Shown: piece after piece, positions 27,513 through 36,535 of the stretch
Position numbering within the stretch: the stretch's first letter is position 1
How the letters are laid out: the number at the start of each line of letters is the position of its first letter
NCBI GenBank assembly: GCA_965140735.1
Contig: OZ223306.1
Span: 868,001 to 932,000, forward strand
Direction of reading: 5' to 3'
Length of the DNA: 64,000 nucleotides
From: Fusibacter_A sp965140735
Lineage (GTDB): Bacteria > Bacillota > Clostridia > Peptostreptococcales > Acidaminobacteraceae
Notes under the pieces: model-generated
The model's input: only the letters and a program-made list of their open reading frames with translations
Databases searched by the model: none
Told to the model about the DNA's origin: nothing
Position numbers and translations under genes: made by a program

Positions 27513-28310
27513 ATGCAAAGCTTTGGCATGCCCACGCTAATAGAACTTGATACACTAGAAGATAATGTGATCCTTTGCAAATCACTTGGACTCGATTTTG
27601 TTGAAATCAATATGAACCTGCCACAATTTCAGCTCAACCAATTGACGCCTGAATATCTCAATGCACTTCAAGATCAATACGGTATCGCCTTTACTTTTCA
27701 TTTAGCAGAGGATATCGATATTGCACACTTTAATGAAGACATCCGAGATACCTATTTCAAAATTGTGAAAGAGACCCTTGAACTGATGACCAAGACAAAT
27801 ATAAAGAAGCTCAACATGCATCTGAGTAAGGGCATTTACTTTACTCTGCCATCACAAAAGGTTTATTTATATGAGAAATATGCTGAAACGTACATGGATA
27901 ATATGCGTGCCTTTTCAAATTTTATTAAAACACAGTTGGAAGGTAGAAAGATTCAGCTCTGCATAGAGAACACAGGCATATACGATTCACCTTTTATTAC
28001 AGATGCGCTCTTGACCTTACTAGATAATGAGAACATTAGTCTCACTTGGGATATTGGTCATGATCATTCCAGTGCGTTTGCAGATCGTGCCTTTTTGGAG
28101 GACAATATAGAGCGTATTCAACATTTCCACATTCATGATGCCATTGGCAAGTCAAATCACTTAACACTCTTTGATGGTGAAATTAACCTAGAGTACTTTC
28201 TAAATTTATCAAAGCAAAAACACGCCTCTGTGGTCTTTGAGACGAAGACCATCGAAGCCTTAAAAGAATCTATAAAACGCTTAAAAGAACGTGGGGGTAT
28301 TCATGCATAA
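27513..28310 (+). CDS. Xylose isomerase-like TIM barrel (sugar phosphate isomerase/epimerase family)
   Basis: 265 residues with the AP endonuclease 2/xylose isomerase-like fold. Metal-site candidates are visible on successive strands: FVEINMN, LHLSKGI-type KKLNMHLSKGI, LCIENTGI, LTWDIGHDHSS, FHIHDA and VFETKTIEALKES. The Glu-Asp-His pattern (IENTG...DIGHDH...HIHD...FE) is that of a divalent-metal sugar isomerase or epimerase. It is unlikely to be endonuclease IV, which is more conserved. GGAGG lies before the ATG, 15 nt after the lipoprotein gene, and it overlaps the next gene by 8 nt, so it belongs to a small operon. Substrate unknown. Confidence 0.8.
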   Translation: MQSFGMPTLIELDTLEDNVILCKSLGLDFVEINMNLPQFQLNQLTPEYLNALQDQYGIAFTFHLAEDIDIAHFNEDIRDTYFKIVKETLELMTKTNIKKLNMHLSKGIYFTLPSQKVYLYEKYAETYMDNMRAFSNFIKTQLEGRKIQLCIENTGIYDSPFITDALLTLLDNENISLTWDIGHDHSSAFADRAFLEDNIERIQHFHIHDAIGKSNHLTLFDGEINLEYFLNLSKQKHASVVFETKTIEALKESIKRLKERGGIHA

Positions 28311-29541
28311 AGAAGTATTAGAAGTTCTTGAACAATTTAAAGATGATATTACAGCGCTTGTAAAAAACAAGCTATTTGATATCGTTCTTCATGGTTCAAC
28401 TGTGGACGACAGCTTCGTGCCTGGAAAAGGGGACATAGACTTTTTAGTCTTTTTAAGTGCTCCTGTAAATGAGGCAGAGTATGTTGACATTAAGAATTAT
28501 CATAAAAAACTAAGACAAAACAACACTTTGATGGCACAGCTAGAGGGGTGCTATCTTGTTCTAAATCATAATTTGGAACAAATACTAGGGGGCGTCTATA
28601 TTGGATCAACAGAGAGTAGATGGAGACAATTTGAAGGCAATATCTTTAATGCATTAGATCGTGCGCATATTTCAGCACAACATTATGCGCTTTATTCGAG
28701 GGTGAAAATGGATTCACTCTTTAAATACGACTTCAAAGATGTTAAAAATGAAATTATCCTAAATCTCAATGAAACGATCACTCTCTTGGATCGAATAGAT
28801 GATTATGACTTTAAATTACACGCCATACATGCCAGCGCACGCAGTCTCTTTACCTATAGAAATCATGCTTTCATTTCCAAAAAAGCTGCTCTAAAATGGT
28901 TAAGTCAGATGCCCGAATTTAACGATTACAGTTCTTTTATAGAAAGCTTAATCCCTTTTAAGAGTATGCTGACAGCCGATGAGAAAAATGCAATGCAGTT
29001 GCTACCACTTGAAAATATTAAGTCTATCTTATTAAAAATGAAAGCTCTATTAGCATTAGAAGAAGACATAATCTACCTTGATCAGAATTTAAGATTGAGA
29101 AAACCCCAGCTAGAAGAATGGCCACATGCTCTAAAATGGTATCAAAACAAAGAAATCATGTACTTCTCTGAAGGCATTACAGATAGATTTTATGACATGG
29201 AAGACATCAAACGCATGTATCAGTATTTAAGCAACCATGGAAATCTTTATTTTATAGAAACATTCACCGATATAGATGAGTGGCTCGCTATAGGGGATAC
29301 TACTTTTTCAGATAAAAATCTACCGATCGTCATTGGAGATTCCACTTATTGGGGACAGGGGATAGGGCGTAAAGTTATCACCAAGTTTATTGAACTCGCG
29401 CATGATCTGCAATTAAGTAGTTTAACCGTTCCTGAAATCTATCATTACAATGAACGTTCTGCAAATTTGTTTTTAGGGCTTGGATTTGTAAAATCTAGTG
29501 AAAACGAAGTATCCAGTAGCTACATATATACGATCACATAA
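28303..29541 (+). CDS. Nucleotidyltransferase-GNAT fusion protein
   Basis: 412 residues from the ATG at 28303 (GGGGG 6 nt upstream). The N-terminal domain has the polymerase-beta nucleotidyltransferase signature: Gly31-Ser32 in LHGSTVDDS and Asp44-Ile-Asp46 in GKGDIDFLVF. A helical middle (~120-260) resembles aminoglycoside adenylyltransferase C-domains. The last ~120 residues are a GNAT acetyltransferase (VIGDSTYWGQGIGRKVI acetyl-CoA loop, then NERSANLFLGLGF). Both activities modify small molecules such as aminoglycosides in known families; combining them in one chain suggests a two-step or two-target modifier. The substrate is inferred only by analogy. It overlaps the isomerase gene by 8 nt. 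Confidence 0.8.
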   Translation: MHKEVLEVLEQFKDDITALVKNKLFDIVLHGSTVDDSFVPGKGDIDFLVFLSAPVNEAEYVDIKNYHKKLRQNNTLMAQLEGCYLVLNHNLEQILGGVYIGSTESRWRQFEGNIFNALDRAHISAQHYALYSRVKMDSLFKYDFKDVKNEIILNLNETITLLDRIDDYDFKLHAIHASARSLFTYRNHAFISKKAALKWLSQMPEFNDYSSFIESLIPFKSMLTADEKNAMQLLPLENIKSILLKMKALLALEEDIIYLDQNLRLRKPQLEEWPHALKWYQNKEIMYFSEGITDRFYDMEDIKRMYQYLSNHGNLYFIETFTDIDEWLAIGDTTFSDKNLPIVIGDSTYWGQGIGRKVITKFIELAHDLQLSSLTVPEIYHYNERSANLFLGLGFVKSSENEVSSSYIYTIT

Positions 29542-29615
29542 CAAGACGCATTAAGCATTCTTTCGAATATTAAACATCAAGAATTCAATATTAAACTAAA
29601 AGTGAGGCAAGTTAA

Positions 29616-30305
29616 ATGAATAAAACAATTGGTATTTTAGCAGGTATGGGCCCAAGATCAACAAGTCCCTTCTTAGAAATGGTTTTAGATGAATGTCAAA
29701 TTCAATATGGTGCAAAATACGATATAGATTATCCACATATGATGATCTACTCTTTACCAACGCCTTTTTACATCGATCGTGCTGTAGATGAAGAAGCCCT
29801 AAAAGACTCTATAAAAGTGGGGTTAAATAGGCTCGTTAAAGCTTCAGTGGATATTGTTGCAATTCCTTGTAATAGTGCTCATAAATACTTTGAATCTATC
29901 ACTGAAGGTATTACAGTGCCTGTCATAAACATTGTGGACGAAGCTTTGGATATGATTCCTGAGCATTCAAAAGTGGCGATCCTATCCACTGAACTTACGT
30001 TTAATTCAGGTATTTATCAAAAGGGCATTTCTGATAAAAATTGTACTTTAATAAAAAAGACTGAATGGCAAAAATCCGTAAATTCAATTATTATGCACAT
30101 TAAGGCAAACGATGATATTAAAAAGATTACAGCGTTATGGCATGAGCTAGAACAACAATTAATTGAGGCAAAAATTGATTTTGTCATTTTAGCCTGTACG
30201 GATTTAAATGTCTTATTTGAAAATATAACTGTAAAAGTTAAAATTATTGACGCTTCTAGAAAACTAGCTCAGGCTTTAGTAAGAAATTACCTATTATTGG
30301 AGTAA
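29616..30305 (+). CDS. Aspartate/glutamate racemase family protein
   Basis: 229 residues. GILAGMGPRSTSPFLEMV at the N-terminus is the family phosphate/substrate loop, and the two catalytic cysteines lie in IPCNSAH (near 84) and LACTDL (near 190). Such PLP-independent racemases interconvert L- and D-aspartate or glutamate, or related amino acids. The length is normal. The ribosome binding site is AGTGAGGC. It stands alone, 74 nt after the fusion gene. It is not the essential murI type by context, so a D-amino acid or broad-specificity role is likely. Confidence 0.85.
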   Translation: MNKTIGILAGMGPRSTSPFLEMVLDECQIQYGAKYDIDYPHMMIYSLPTPFYIDRAVDEEALKDSIKVGLNRLVKASVDIVAIPCNSAHKYFESITEGITVPVINIVDEALDMIPEHSKVAILSTELTFNSGIYQKGISDKNCTLIKKTEWQKSVNSIIMHIKANDDIKKITALWHELEQQLIEAKIDFVILACTDLNVLFENITVKVKIIDASRKLAQALVRNYLLLE

Positions 30306-30408
30306 TCAGATTTTTCCTTATGTTATAATAAATGAGTTGGGTTTTAATGTAAAAGGATATGAATTCAGCGATTTGAAAAATTTAGAATTAAAAGAGAGGT
30401 AAATAAAC

Positions 30409-30624
30409 ATGGATACAAAATGCCCCTATTGCGGAGAGGAACTCACAAAAGGCTTTTTAAAATCAAGGAGTAGTTCAATCGCATGGCTCAGTGATGATGC
30501 TAATTTTATAAAAAAGTATACTGTTTTTGGCGGTGAACCTATTGCATATGCCAATCCAGTGCCTGCATACCGCTGCTTTAATTGTAAAAAAGTTATATTT
30601 GATATCATAAATCCCTATGAGTAG
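30409..30624 (+). CDS. Small zinc-ribbon protein (DUF6487-like)
   Basis: 71 residues with two CxxC knuckles: CPYC at 5-8 and CFNC near 58-61, which should bind one zinc ion. The linker with G-F-L-K-S-R-S-S-S-I-A-W and GGEP is the pattern I associate with the DUF6487/PF20097-type family of tiny Gram-positive proteins of unknown role. GAGAGGTAAATAAAC precedes the ATG. It is followed 28 nt later by a membrane protein gene that might be its partner. Confidence 0.75.
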   Translation: MDTKCPYCGEELTKGFLKSRSSSIAWLSDDANFIKKYTVFGGEPIAYANPVPAYRCFNCKKVIFDIINPYE

Positions 30625-30652
30625 TCAAAACATGAAAGGATGAATCCTCATT

Positions 30653-31534
30653 ATGACACGAAAAAGATCTTACATACTTTTATCATTTGAGTTACTTGCT
30701 ATTTTACTTTTTAATGCAATTGATTATTTCAATCTTAACTCAGCCACTTTTAATGCATCAGGAATCAAAGTTATACTGGGATGGCTTATTTTTTTCTCGA
30801 GCCTTATCCTCTTCGTTTATTTTTTTAAAACACGATTTAGTCAGTATCTCAAAGAGTTTAATCAAGCGGATACAAACTTTTACAATCTGATGATGAATGA
30901 ACTGGATTTAAACGAAATCTCTGACGAAATGAAAGAAACCATTTCTAATGACCTTATTTTATTTTTAAACAAGCGGTCGAAAAACGAAGTGGACTTTCCT
31001 TATTTAAAACTTTTTAGAAACTATGACTATGATGCCACTGTAGATCGTAGTTTTCAGATATTGAGTCAACAGATTATCTCTGAGTATAAATCAAAAGAAA
31101 AACGCATTAGATTCTTAAAATTTACAAGTTTATTAGCGGTTTATCCTGTGCTTTTTGCTTATATTTTGAATAGCTGTCATTTTAATGCATCCCTGTTCAA
31201 TGTTACAGCTGACTTGAGAGGCTCTGCTTATATCTTTTTTTTAATTTGTTTAACCATAGTTCTTGAAAGATGGACACATTTTGGATACCGGCAATTGCTC
31301 TCCTTTATCTTGAATCTAGTTTTTCTGCTGGGATTCTCTAAAATCAGCTCTATCCATTTTACAAATAGCTTTGTTGCTAGCTTTATGAATACTCAGATTA
31401 AGTTCATGCCAAATCTATATGTTTTAATTGGGTACTTAACCATCATAGGTTTGACCTGTACAGCTCAACAATCTATTCGTCGAAACATCCTTAAATCCAT
31501 TTTTAATGGTAATATGCTTGAAAGGACAATTTAA
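30653..31534 (+). CDS. Membrane protein, paralogue of the one at 40069
   Basis: 293 residues: two N-terminal membrane helices (~8-25 and 38-58), a soluble ~100-residue middle starting QADTNFYNLMMNELDLNEIS, then about four helices. It ends RRNILKSIFNGNMLERTI. The 307-residue protein at 40069 shares this layout and several phrases (FYNLM.NELD/FYDLLCTELDARELS; PNLYVL; RR..L.S.F), so the two are paralogues. No enzyme motif is visible and no function is known to me. The start is the ATG at 30653, with GAAAGGATG upstream. Confidence 0.65.
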   Translation: MTRKRSYILLSFELLAILLFNAIDYFNLNSATFNASGIKVILGWLIFFSSLILFVYFFKTRFSQYLKEFNQADTNFYNLMMNELDLNEISDEMKETISNDLILFLNKRSKNEVDFPYLKLFRNYDYDATVDRSFQILSQQIISEYKSKEKRIRFLKFTSLLAVYPVLFAYILNSCHFNASLFNVTADLRGSAYIFFLICLTIVLERWTHFGYRQLLSFILNLVFLLGFSKISSIHFTNSFVASFMNTQIKFMPNLYVLIGYLTIIGLTCTAQQSIRRNILKSIFNGNMLERTI

Positions 31535-31636
31535 TCATTATGTAACGATACGAAGCATTACATTTGCTATAATATTTATAGTGCTATATATTAAGATCAA
31601 TTTGAATTCAAAATAAAATTGAAAGCGAGTATATAA

Positions 31637-32053
31637 ATGACAAATCAGAAGAAAATCAAAATTGGCATCAAAGCTTTTATACTTCATGAGGGCGAATATT
31701 TGATGATGCACAACAACGGTGTCAAAGAAGATATATGGGAACTTCCTGGTGGCTGCATGGAGTTTGGCGAAACGATGGAAGAAACGCTTCACCGAGAACT
31801 GTTAGAAGAAGCTGGGCTTGAGGTAAAACACATTAAAGTTTTAGATACATGGAATCACGTTGAGGCGGATTATCATTTGACCGGTATCATCTATTTATGC
31901 ACATCAAGTTCCAAAGAAGTTACCTTATCGGATGAACACGATAAATATCAATGGGTTAAAGCCGATCAAGATTCTTTAAAGTATCTATACGATGCCTTTA
32001 AGTCAAGGATGATCCATTGGAATTGGGAAGAGATTGAGAAAGGTGTCTTATAA
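31637..32053 (+). CDS. Nudix hydrolase
   Basis: 138 residues. The Nudix box GX5EX7REUXEEXGU is complete in GCMEFGETMEETLHRELLEE followed by AGL. These enzymes hydrolyse nucleoside diphosphates linked to another moiety using Mg2+ held by the REXXEE helix. The substrate (dNTP, NDP-sugar or other) cannot be read from the sequence. AAAGCGAG lies upstream of the ATG. The next small gene begins 2 nt after its stop codon, so they are probably co-translated. Confidence 0.9.
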   Translation: MTNQKKIKIGIKAFILHEGEYLMMHNNGVKEDIWELPGGCMEFGETMEETLHRELLEEAGLEVKHIKVLDTWNHVEADYHLTGIIYLCTSSSKEVTLSDEHDKYQWVKADQDSLKYLYDAFKSRMIHWNWEEIEKGVL

Positions 32054-32055
32054 CT

Positions 32056-32220
32056 ATGGCTATTTTTAACGGTATTCTTTCATTAATATTTATAATTGCA
32101 CCCATTTATGCATTTGTAATGATCATCGAACGATTTAATCGAATTGAGCTACATATGAAAAATTTGGAAACCAAAATTGATCGACTTTTAGAAGGGCAGG
32201 CTGTTGATGAAACAGTTTAA
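32056..32220 (+). CDS. 54-residue single-pass membrane protein
   Basis: The frame reads MAIFNGILSLIFIIAPIYAF and continues as a charged helix with heptad spacing (RIELHMKNLETKIDRLL). It has one membrane helix at residues ~5-24 and a short cytoplasmic coiled coil. It starts 2 nt after the Nudix stop codon and overlaps the lipoprotein gene by 14 nt. The position and coding character support it although it is short; AGGTGTCTTATAACT upstream is a moderate ribosome binding site. Confidence 0.6.
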   Translation: MAIFNGILSLIFIIAPIYAFVMIIERFNRIELHMKNLETKIDRLLEGQAVDETV

Positions 32221-32776
32221 GCACCTCCTTCTACCGCTTTGTGTTGTAGCAATCCTGTTGCTTTCAATGTCTTGCTCAAAAAATATGCCTAACGAAATCG
32301 ACATAAATAAAGTTTATTTGCAAATTAATGACACCATTAAAACAACTGCATTTGTTGATTTCAATTTTCAAGATTTGTTAACAGAACTCTCCATAGAGCC
32401 AGCGGCGGTTTCTATAAACGAGTTCAATATCAATATTGATAAAGATGGCTATATAAACAGCTTTAATATTGCATATGTTATAGCGGATTCTAGTCAAGTT
32501 AAAACGATGATTTATCGTCGAAAAAATGATTTCTTTAAGATTTTAGAAAGCACTTTGGGAGATCAAATTTCAATTATAAATGCAAATGTCAATATATTTG
32601 ATTTAACCGATCTAAATCTTAAGGATTTGACTCAATATTACGTCGATTACGATTCATGGGAAATAAAATTTTGTAAAGCAACCGAGGGCGCTGAATTCTT
32701 TATCTATGGTAATCCAATTGGAAAAGAGGACGATCCTTTTAGAGTAAGTGTTAGCAAAACTTTTTTAGAGCATTAA
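32207..32776 (+). CDS. Small lipoprotein of unknown function
   Basis: 189 residues from the ATG at 32207, preceded by AGAAGGGCAGG. The N-terminal helix ends in lipobox LSMSC (Cys near 22), so it should be lipid-anchored on the outer face of the membrane. The mature part is acidic, with alternating strands (FNINIDKDGYINSFNIAYVI), and has no recognisable motif. It overlaps the 54-residue membrane protein gene, which suggests a functional link or simple coupling. Confidence 0.7.
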   Translation: MKQFKHLLLPLCVVAILLLSMSCSKNMPNEIDINKVYLQINDTIKTTAFVDFNFQDLLTELSIEPAAVSINEFNINIDKDGYINSFNIAYVIADSSQVKTMIYRRKNDFFKILESTLGDQISIINANVNIFDLTDLNLKDLTQYYVDYDSWEIKFCKATEGAEFFIYGNPIGKEDDPFRVSVSKTFLEH

Positions 32777-32815
32777 GTTGGAGACATATATGACCGTTGA
32801 TTGGAGGCATCTCAG

Positions 32816-33367
32816 ATGATTATTGAAACAAAACAAATAAATTCTAAATCTATCCTATGGACACTTAGAAGTGCAAAGCAGAGTGATGCAGATGCTTTGG
32901 CAAAACTACGTCTTCAAATTGACAGTGAGACTGAATTTCTAGACCGAGAGGTAGGGGAAGGCATCTTAACAGCAGCAGATTTTGTAAAAATTATTGAAAA
33001 AGATTCTTTAGATTCTGGACATCTTTTTCTAGTTGCTGAACATGAAGATAATCTTGTCGGATTTACACGGTGTGAGCGCAAATCCTTAAATCGTTTTAAC
33101 CATCAAGCTGATTTCGGTATTTGTATTCTTAAAGACTATTGGGGCTACGGTATAGGCAGACATCTGATCAATGCCGTGCTGGTGTGGGCAGATGAAACAA
33201 ACATCGAAAAAGTGCTGCTCTCTGTGGTTGAAACCAATGAATCCGCTATCAAGCTCTATGAAAGTGTCGGCTTTAAACAAGAAGCTCTTCTGATTAAGGA
33301 TAGAAAACATAGAGATGGTCGTTATTATAACACTGTATTAATGGGTCGTTTCAGATCGAATGGATAG
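32816..33367 (+). CDS. GNAT acetyltransferase
   Basis: 183 residues from the ATG at 32816 (TTGGAGG 9 nt upstream; the frame is open slightly further). A single GNAT domain: strand LLVAEHEDNLVGFTRCER, acetyl-CoA loop YWGYGIGRHLINAVL, and NESAIKLYESVGFKQE near the C-terminus, then HRDGRYYNTVLMGRF as in RimL/SpeG-like members. It transfers acetyl from acetyl-CoA to an amine; the substrate is unknown. It belongs to a series of GNAT genes spread over 28-41 kb, mostly only distantly alike. Confidence 0.85.
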   Translation: MIIETKQINSKSILWTLRSAKQSDADALAKLRLQIDSETEFLDREVGEGILTAADFVKIIEKDSLDSGHLFLVAEHEDNLVGFTRCERKSLNRFNHQADFGICILKDYWGYGIGRHLINAVLVWADETNIEKVLLSVVETNESAIKLYESVGFKQEALLIKDRKHRDGRYYNTVLMGRFRSNG

Positions 33368-33459
33368 GCGTTAATGACACTGATTTAACGCAAATCTCCT
33401 AGTATGCCCGTTTCTTACTCAATCCTTTGAAAAAATTTAAGACTTATTAAGGAGAAAAC

Positions 33460-33870
33460 ATGCAATTAAGAACTTATACACCTTTTTTTAAAATAGCTTC
33501 ATTTACAGCATGTGGTTTTATAATTCTAGCAAGTTATAATTCTAAGCGTAACATTATCATAGGACTATTCATGTTATTGTATATTTTATTGGCTTTGCAA
33601 ACTTACAAAATTGTCTTGGAGAATAAAGCTATTGTTATTTATAAAGCATTTTCCAAAGCATTACGTATTGAAGGCAATTCTATTCATAAAATTGAGTTAG
33701 AATCAATAAAAAACAGTAAATTGCCTGCACATAGATTGTATGTTTACGTAGACAGCAAAATCTACGAAACAAGTATTAGTTGGTTTAGTCAAAGTGATAT
33801 GCTCAAGGGACTCATCAACTTTTGCGCAGCAAATAGTATTGAGATGGATGTGAGCAATTATAAACAATAG
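33460..33870 (+). CDS. Small membrane protein with PH-like cytoplasmic part
   Basis: 136 residues: two membrane helices in the first 50 residues, then a beta-rich tail (KAIVIYKAFSKALRIEGNSIHKIELE, LYVYVDSKIYETSISWFSQ). This order resembles bacterial PH-domain (bPH) membrane proteins, and the genes at 34720 and 38550 have a similar build. No catalytic residues. AAGGAGAAAAC precedes the ATG. Function unknown. Confidence 0.6.
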   Translation: MQLRTYTPFFKIASFTACGFIILASYNSKRNIIIGLFMLLYILLALQTYKIVLENKAIVIYKAFSKALRIEGNSIHKIELESIKNSKLPAHRLYVYVDSKIYETSISWFSQSDMLKGLINFCAANSIEMDVSNYKQ

Positions 33871-33928
33871 AGCTGTAGTTCAATATAGCAGTTGTTATAA
33901 AACCTAAGATTAAGAGAGAGGTAAATAA

Positions 33929-34693
33929 ATGATAAAAAAAATTGCAAATAGAGCATTTATAGAAGAAGGGTTCCCACATTTTGTGCCCTTAGAAGAGAAA
34001 GAAGAAAATATAGAATATGCATATACAATCATAAAGGACAATTGGGTTCAGAAAAATTGGATTTCACATATGAAAAGAAACAACAAATATTTCAATCAAG
34101 TTGTAGATAGGGTATTAGATAGAGATGGGCTAATTCTTGATATTGGAACGGGTCCAGGTGGTGGATACATGCCTGTCATTTTACAAAGAAAATTGGAAGC
34201 TCAAATAATAATAAGCGATCTATGTCCAACGGTATTAAAAGAGTGGAAAAAATTTCTTGAAAAAGAAGTAAAACCACCTAATATTCATTATGCTGCATTT
34301 GACAATTGTGATATGCCTTTAGAAGATGAATCTATTGATATTGTTACTTCCGCAGGAGGTTTTACAAATACTGAGGGTGATAAAAGTAATGTTCTTAAAG
34401 AAATATATCGAATATTAAAATCAGATGGATTTTTTGTAGATGGTGGTGGCTATATAAAACAAGAAATGTTAGATACTTTACCCATTGAAGCGAAAACTGA
34501 CATTTTAGATACCTTTCCTAACATAACTTGTGACTATAGCGATGAATTAAAAGCAATTGGCTTCAGAAAGATTGAAAATATTAATACCGGCGGATGGTCA
34601 ACTAAAGGTGATGATAGTACAATAGCAAATATAGCAAGAAAACACGGTGTTGAGGTGTTCTTCACTTCTTATATACGATATAGCTATAAATAA
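33929..34693 (+). CDS. Class I SAM-dependent methyltransferase
   Basis: 254 residues. Motif I is LILDIGTGPGGGYMP (near 68-82), followed by IIISDLCPTVLKEWKKF (motif II acidic residue in strand 2), FDNCDMPLEDESIDIVTSAGGF (motifs III-IV) and LKEIYRILKSDGFFVDGGG. This is the usual small-molecule methyltransferase core. The target is unknown. The GAGAGGTAAATAAA before the ATG is nearly identical to that of the zinc-ribbon gene. The gene looks more AT-rich than most neighbours, which may indicate transfer, but I did not compute it. Confidence 0.85.
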   Translation: MIKKIANRAFIEEGFPHFVPLEEKEENIEYAYTIIKDNWVQKNWISHMKRNNKYFNQVVDRVLDRDGLILDIGTGPGGGYMPVILQRKLEAQIIISDLCPTVLKEWKKFLEKEVKPPNIHYAAFDNCDMPLEDESIDIVTSAGGFTNTEGDKSNVLKEIYRILKSDGFFVDGGGYIKQEMLDTLPIEAKTDILDTFPNITCDYSDELKAIGFRKIENINTGGWSTKGDDSTIANIARKHGVEVFFTSYIRYSYK

Positions 34694-34719
34694 TAAGATT
34701 TAAGTAAAGGAGTGGGAAA

Positions 34720-35169
34720 ATGCTTAAATTTCAAGAAACTCAGCAAATTGATCCCAGTTTAAAAGCAATTTTGGTGATCTTATTCATTGTTTGTATGGCG
34801 TTAAATGTATTTATAAACATTGCTTTTTTTACAGGCACTCTTATTTGTTTTGTTTTTTCAATTATAGCTTTTATGCTCAGACTAGATGTTTATGTCTATG
34901 ATGATCGAATTGAGTACAAACTGTTTCCATTCCACAAATCAAACAGAGTCACAATGCTTAATAGTATCAAACAAATTGAGATTATGTCTTCTAATCAGTT
35001 ATGCCTATTTGGACTTAAGATTAAGAATACGCCGAGTGGTGCATACTATCATTTGGGTGGCGATACCATTATACGTATAAAAACGAAAGAGGGTAAAGTT
35101 ATTTGGATAAGCACACAAAAATCAAAAGAAATTGAGCAGGTTTTTGAAAATATAGAATGTCTGGGGTAA
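34720..35169 (+). CDS. Small membrane protein with PH-like domain
   Basis: 149 residues: two membrane helices (about 17-33 and 38-55), then a beta-rich part starting RLDVYVYDDRIEYKLFPF and continuing IKQIEIM...IRIKTKEGKVIWIST. This is typical of bPH/DUF-type membrane proteins. Similar in build to the genes at 33460 and 38550. AAAGGAGTGGG precedes the ATG, and the next GNAT gene begins 7 nt after its stop codon. Confidence 0.6.
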   Translation: MLKFQETQQIDPSLKAILVILFIVCMALNVFINIAFFTGTLICFVFSIIAFMLRLDVYVYDDRIEYKLFPFHKSNRVTMLNSIKQIEIMSSNQLCLFGLKIKNTPSGAYYHLGGDTIIRIKTKEGKVIWISTQKSKEIEQVFENIECLG

Positions 35170-35176
35170 GGATAAA

Positions 35177-35677
35177 ATGATTAGAGCTGCAACAAAAGCC
35201 GATGTAGATTGTATTGCCAAATTAAGAAACGATACATGGAAAACCGCATATAAAGGCATTGTATCAGATCAATTTCTAAGTAAATTGGACAATAATGAAA
35301 AAGCCAAGAGGTTTTGTCTTTTTTTAGAGGAGAAAGACAAATTTCTCTTTGTCTATTCAGATAATAGGACAAATCAAATATGTGGCTACGTACAGTTCGG
35401 AAAGCCTAATGAATTTATTCAAGCAGACAGTGAAATATACGCATTGTATGTTTTAGATGATTTCCAAAGGCAAGGGATTGGAAAAGCACTCATGTTAGAA
35501 GCGAATAAAAAATTAAAGGAAAATGGAAATAAAGATGCTGTAATATGGGTTTTTAGTGACAATTTCAAAGCAAGGGCTTTTTATGAGAAATTAGGTGGCT
35601 TGTATTTGCAAGATAAACTCATTAGAGTTGGAAGTGATGAGATAAAGGTTACCAGCTACTTGTTTACCCTAACTTAG
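35177..35677 (+). CDS. GNAT acetyltransferase
   Basis: 166 residues of one GNAT domain. IRAATKADVDCIAKLRNDTWKTAYKGIVS is a family-typical opening. The acetyl-CoA loop is FQRQGIGKALMLEANK, preceded by IYALYVLDD, and NFKARAFYEKLGG gives the C-terminal Tyr element. Length is normal and the gene appears intact. The start follows AAGGATAAA. It lies 7 nt after a PH-like membrane protein gene, so the two are probably one transcript. Confidence 0.85.
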   Translation: MIRAATKADVDCIAKLRNDTWKTAYKGIVSDQFLSKLDNNEKAKRFCLFLEEKDKFLFVYSDNRTNQICGYVQFGKPNEFIQADSEIYALYVLDDFQRQGIGKALMLEANKKLKENGNKDAVIWVFSDNFKARAFYEKLGGLYLQDKLIRVGSDEIKVTSYLFTLT

Positions 35678-35777
35678 CGAATACTACTGCACAACTACTG
35701 ACCTTTGTCACATAAGCTTAAATACATGAGCACTTCATCTCATTTGAATTAGAAAAAGATATAAACAGGAGGCAAAG

Positions 35778-35939
35778 ATGGATCACAACATTTATGAATT
35801 TGGTAGGAAACATAAGCAACTGATTCTTTTTATACCCATATATTTATTCTTCATATTTATAACAGGATTTGTCATGGGGATTAGTTTTGGTAACAACGAT
35901 CTTTGGGAAAAGGGTATTAAAAGAGCAAGACAGAAATAA
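35778..35939 (+). CDS. 53-residue single-pass membrane protein
   Basis: Encodes MDHNIYEFGRKHKQLILFIP and continues through one membrane helix to a charged tail (ISFGNNDLWEKGIKRARQK). A near-perfect ribosome binding site (AGGAGG, 7 nt before the ATG) supports translation. It stands between two GNAT genes. No family recognised. Confidence 0.65.
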   Translation: MDHNIYEFGRKHKQLILFIPIYLFFIFITGFVMGISFGNNDLWEKGIKRARQK

Positions 35940-36026
35940 TCAATGAACTCATGACGATTGTTTATTATGAAAAGTTGCTCGTTAAATAGGTTAAGACAAT
36001 AATAGATTCAATATGGAGGTATGAAA

Positions 36027-36448
36027 ATGATAACTTATAAAACAGAAATTAGCGATTTAGATTGGGAAAACCTTGTCGATCTTTATGATGAAACGAATAT
36101 GTGCATAGGGCTTGGCCGTAAAAGAGAAACCGAAAAAATTCGTAGAGCTTTTCAAAACAGTTATCAATTTGTAACCGCTTGGGATTCAGATAAAATAATA
36201 GGTTGTGCTAGAATGATATCCGATGGCGAATGCTATGGCTGGATTCACGATATGGCTGTGCTTCCTGATTATCGCAAACAAGACATTGGACGCCAATCGT
36301 GGAAAAACTGCTAGAAGGCAATGAAAATCTTTTAATTGGATTAACTTCCTCATTTGAAGCTGTTGATTTTTATACCAAACTTGGATTCAAGAAACACAAA
36401 ACTGCCATGGCAAAATATCCTGGCTCTTCAGATTATCTTTACGAGTAA
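36027..36448 (+). pseudogene. GNAT acetyltransferase gene with a frameshift
   Basis: The frame starts well (GGAGG then the ATG at 36027) and reads GCARMISDGECYGWIHDMAVLPDYRKQDIGRQ, then fails at about 36296 and stops 18 nt later. Restoring one base there continues the family sequence as IVEKLLEGNENLLIGLTSSF and EAVDFYTKLGFKKHKTAMAKYP to TAA at 36446. The two halves join perfectly as one GNAT of about 140 residues, so a single base is missing. It is either a recent inactivation or a sequencing error. Confidence 0.8.
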
Positions 36449-36535
36449 TTCAATACCTCATATTCTATTATATAGACTACACCCCCCAGTTTGAAATGTA
36501 TTTCGGAATAAATAAAATCCAGTAGAGGAGAAAAA

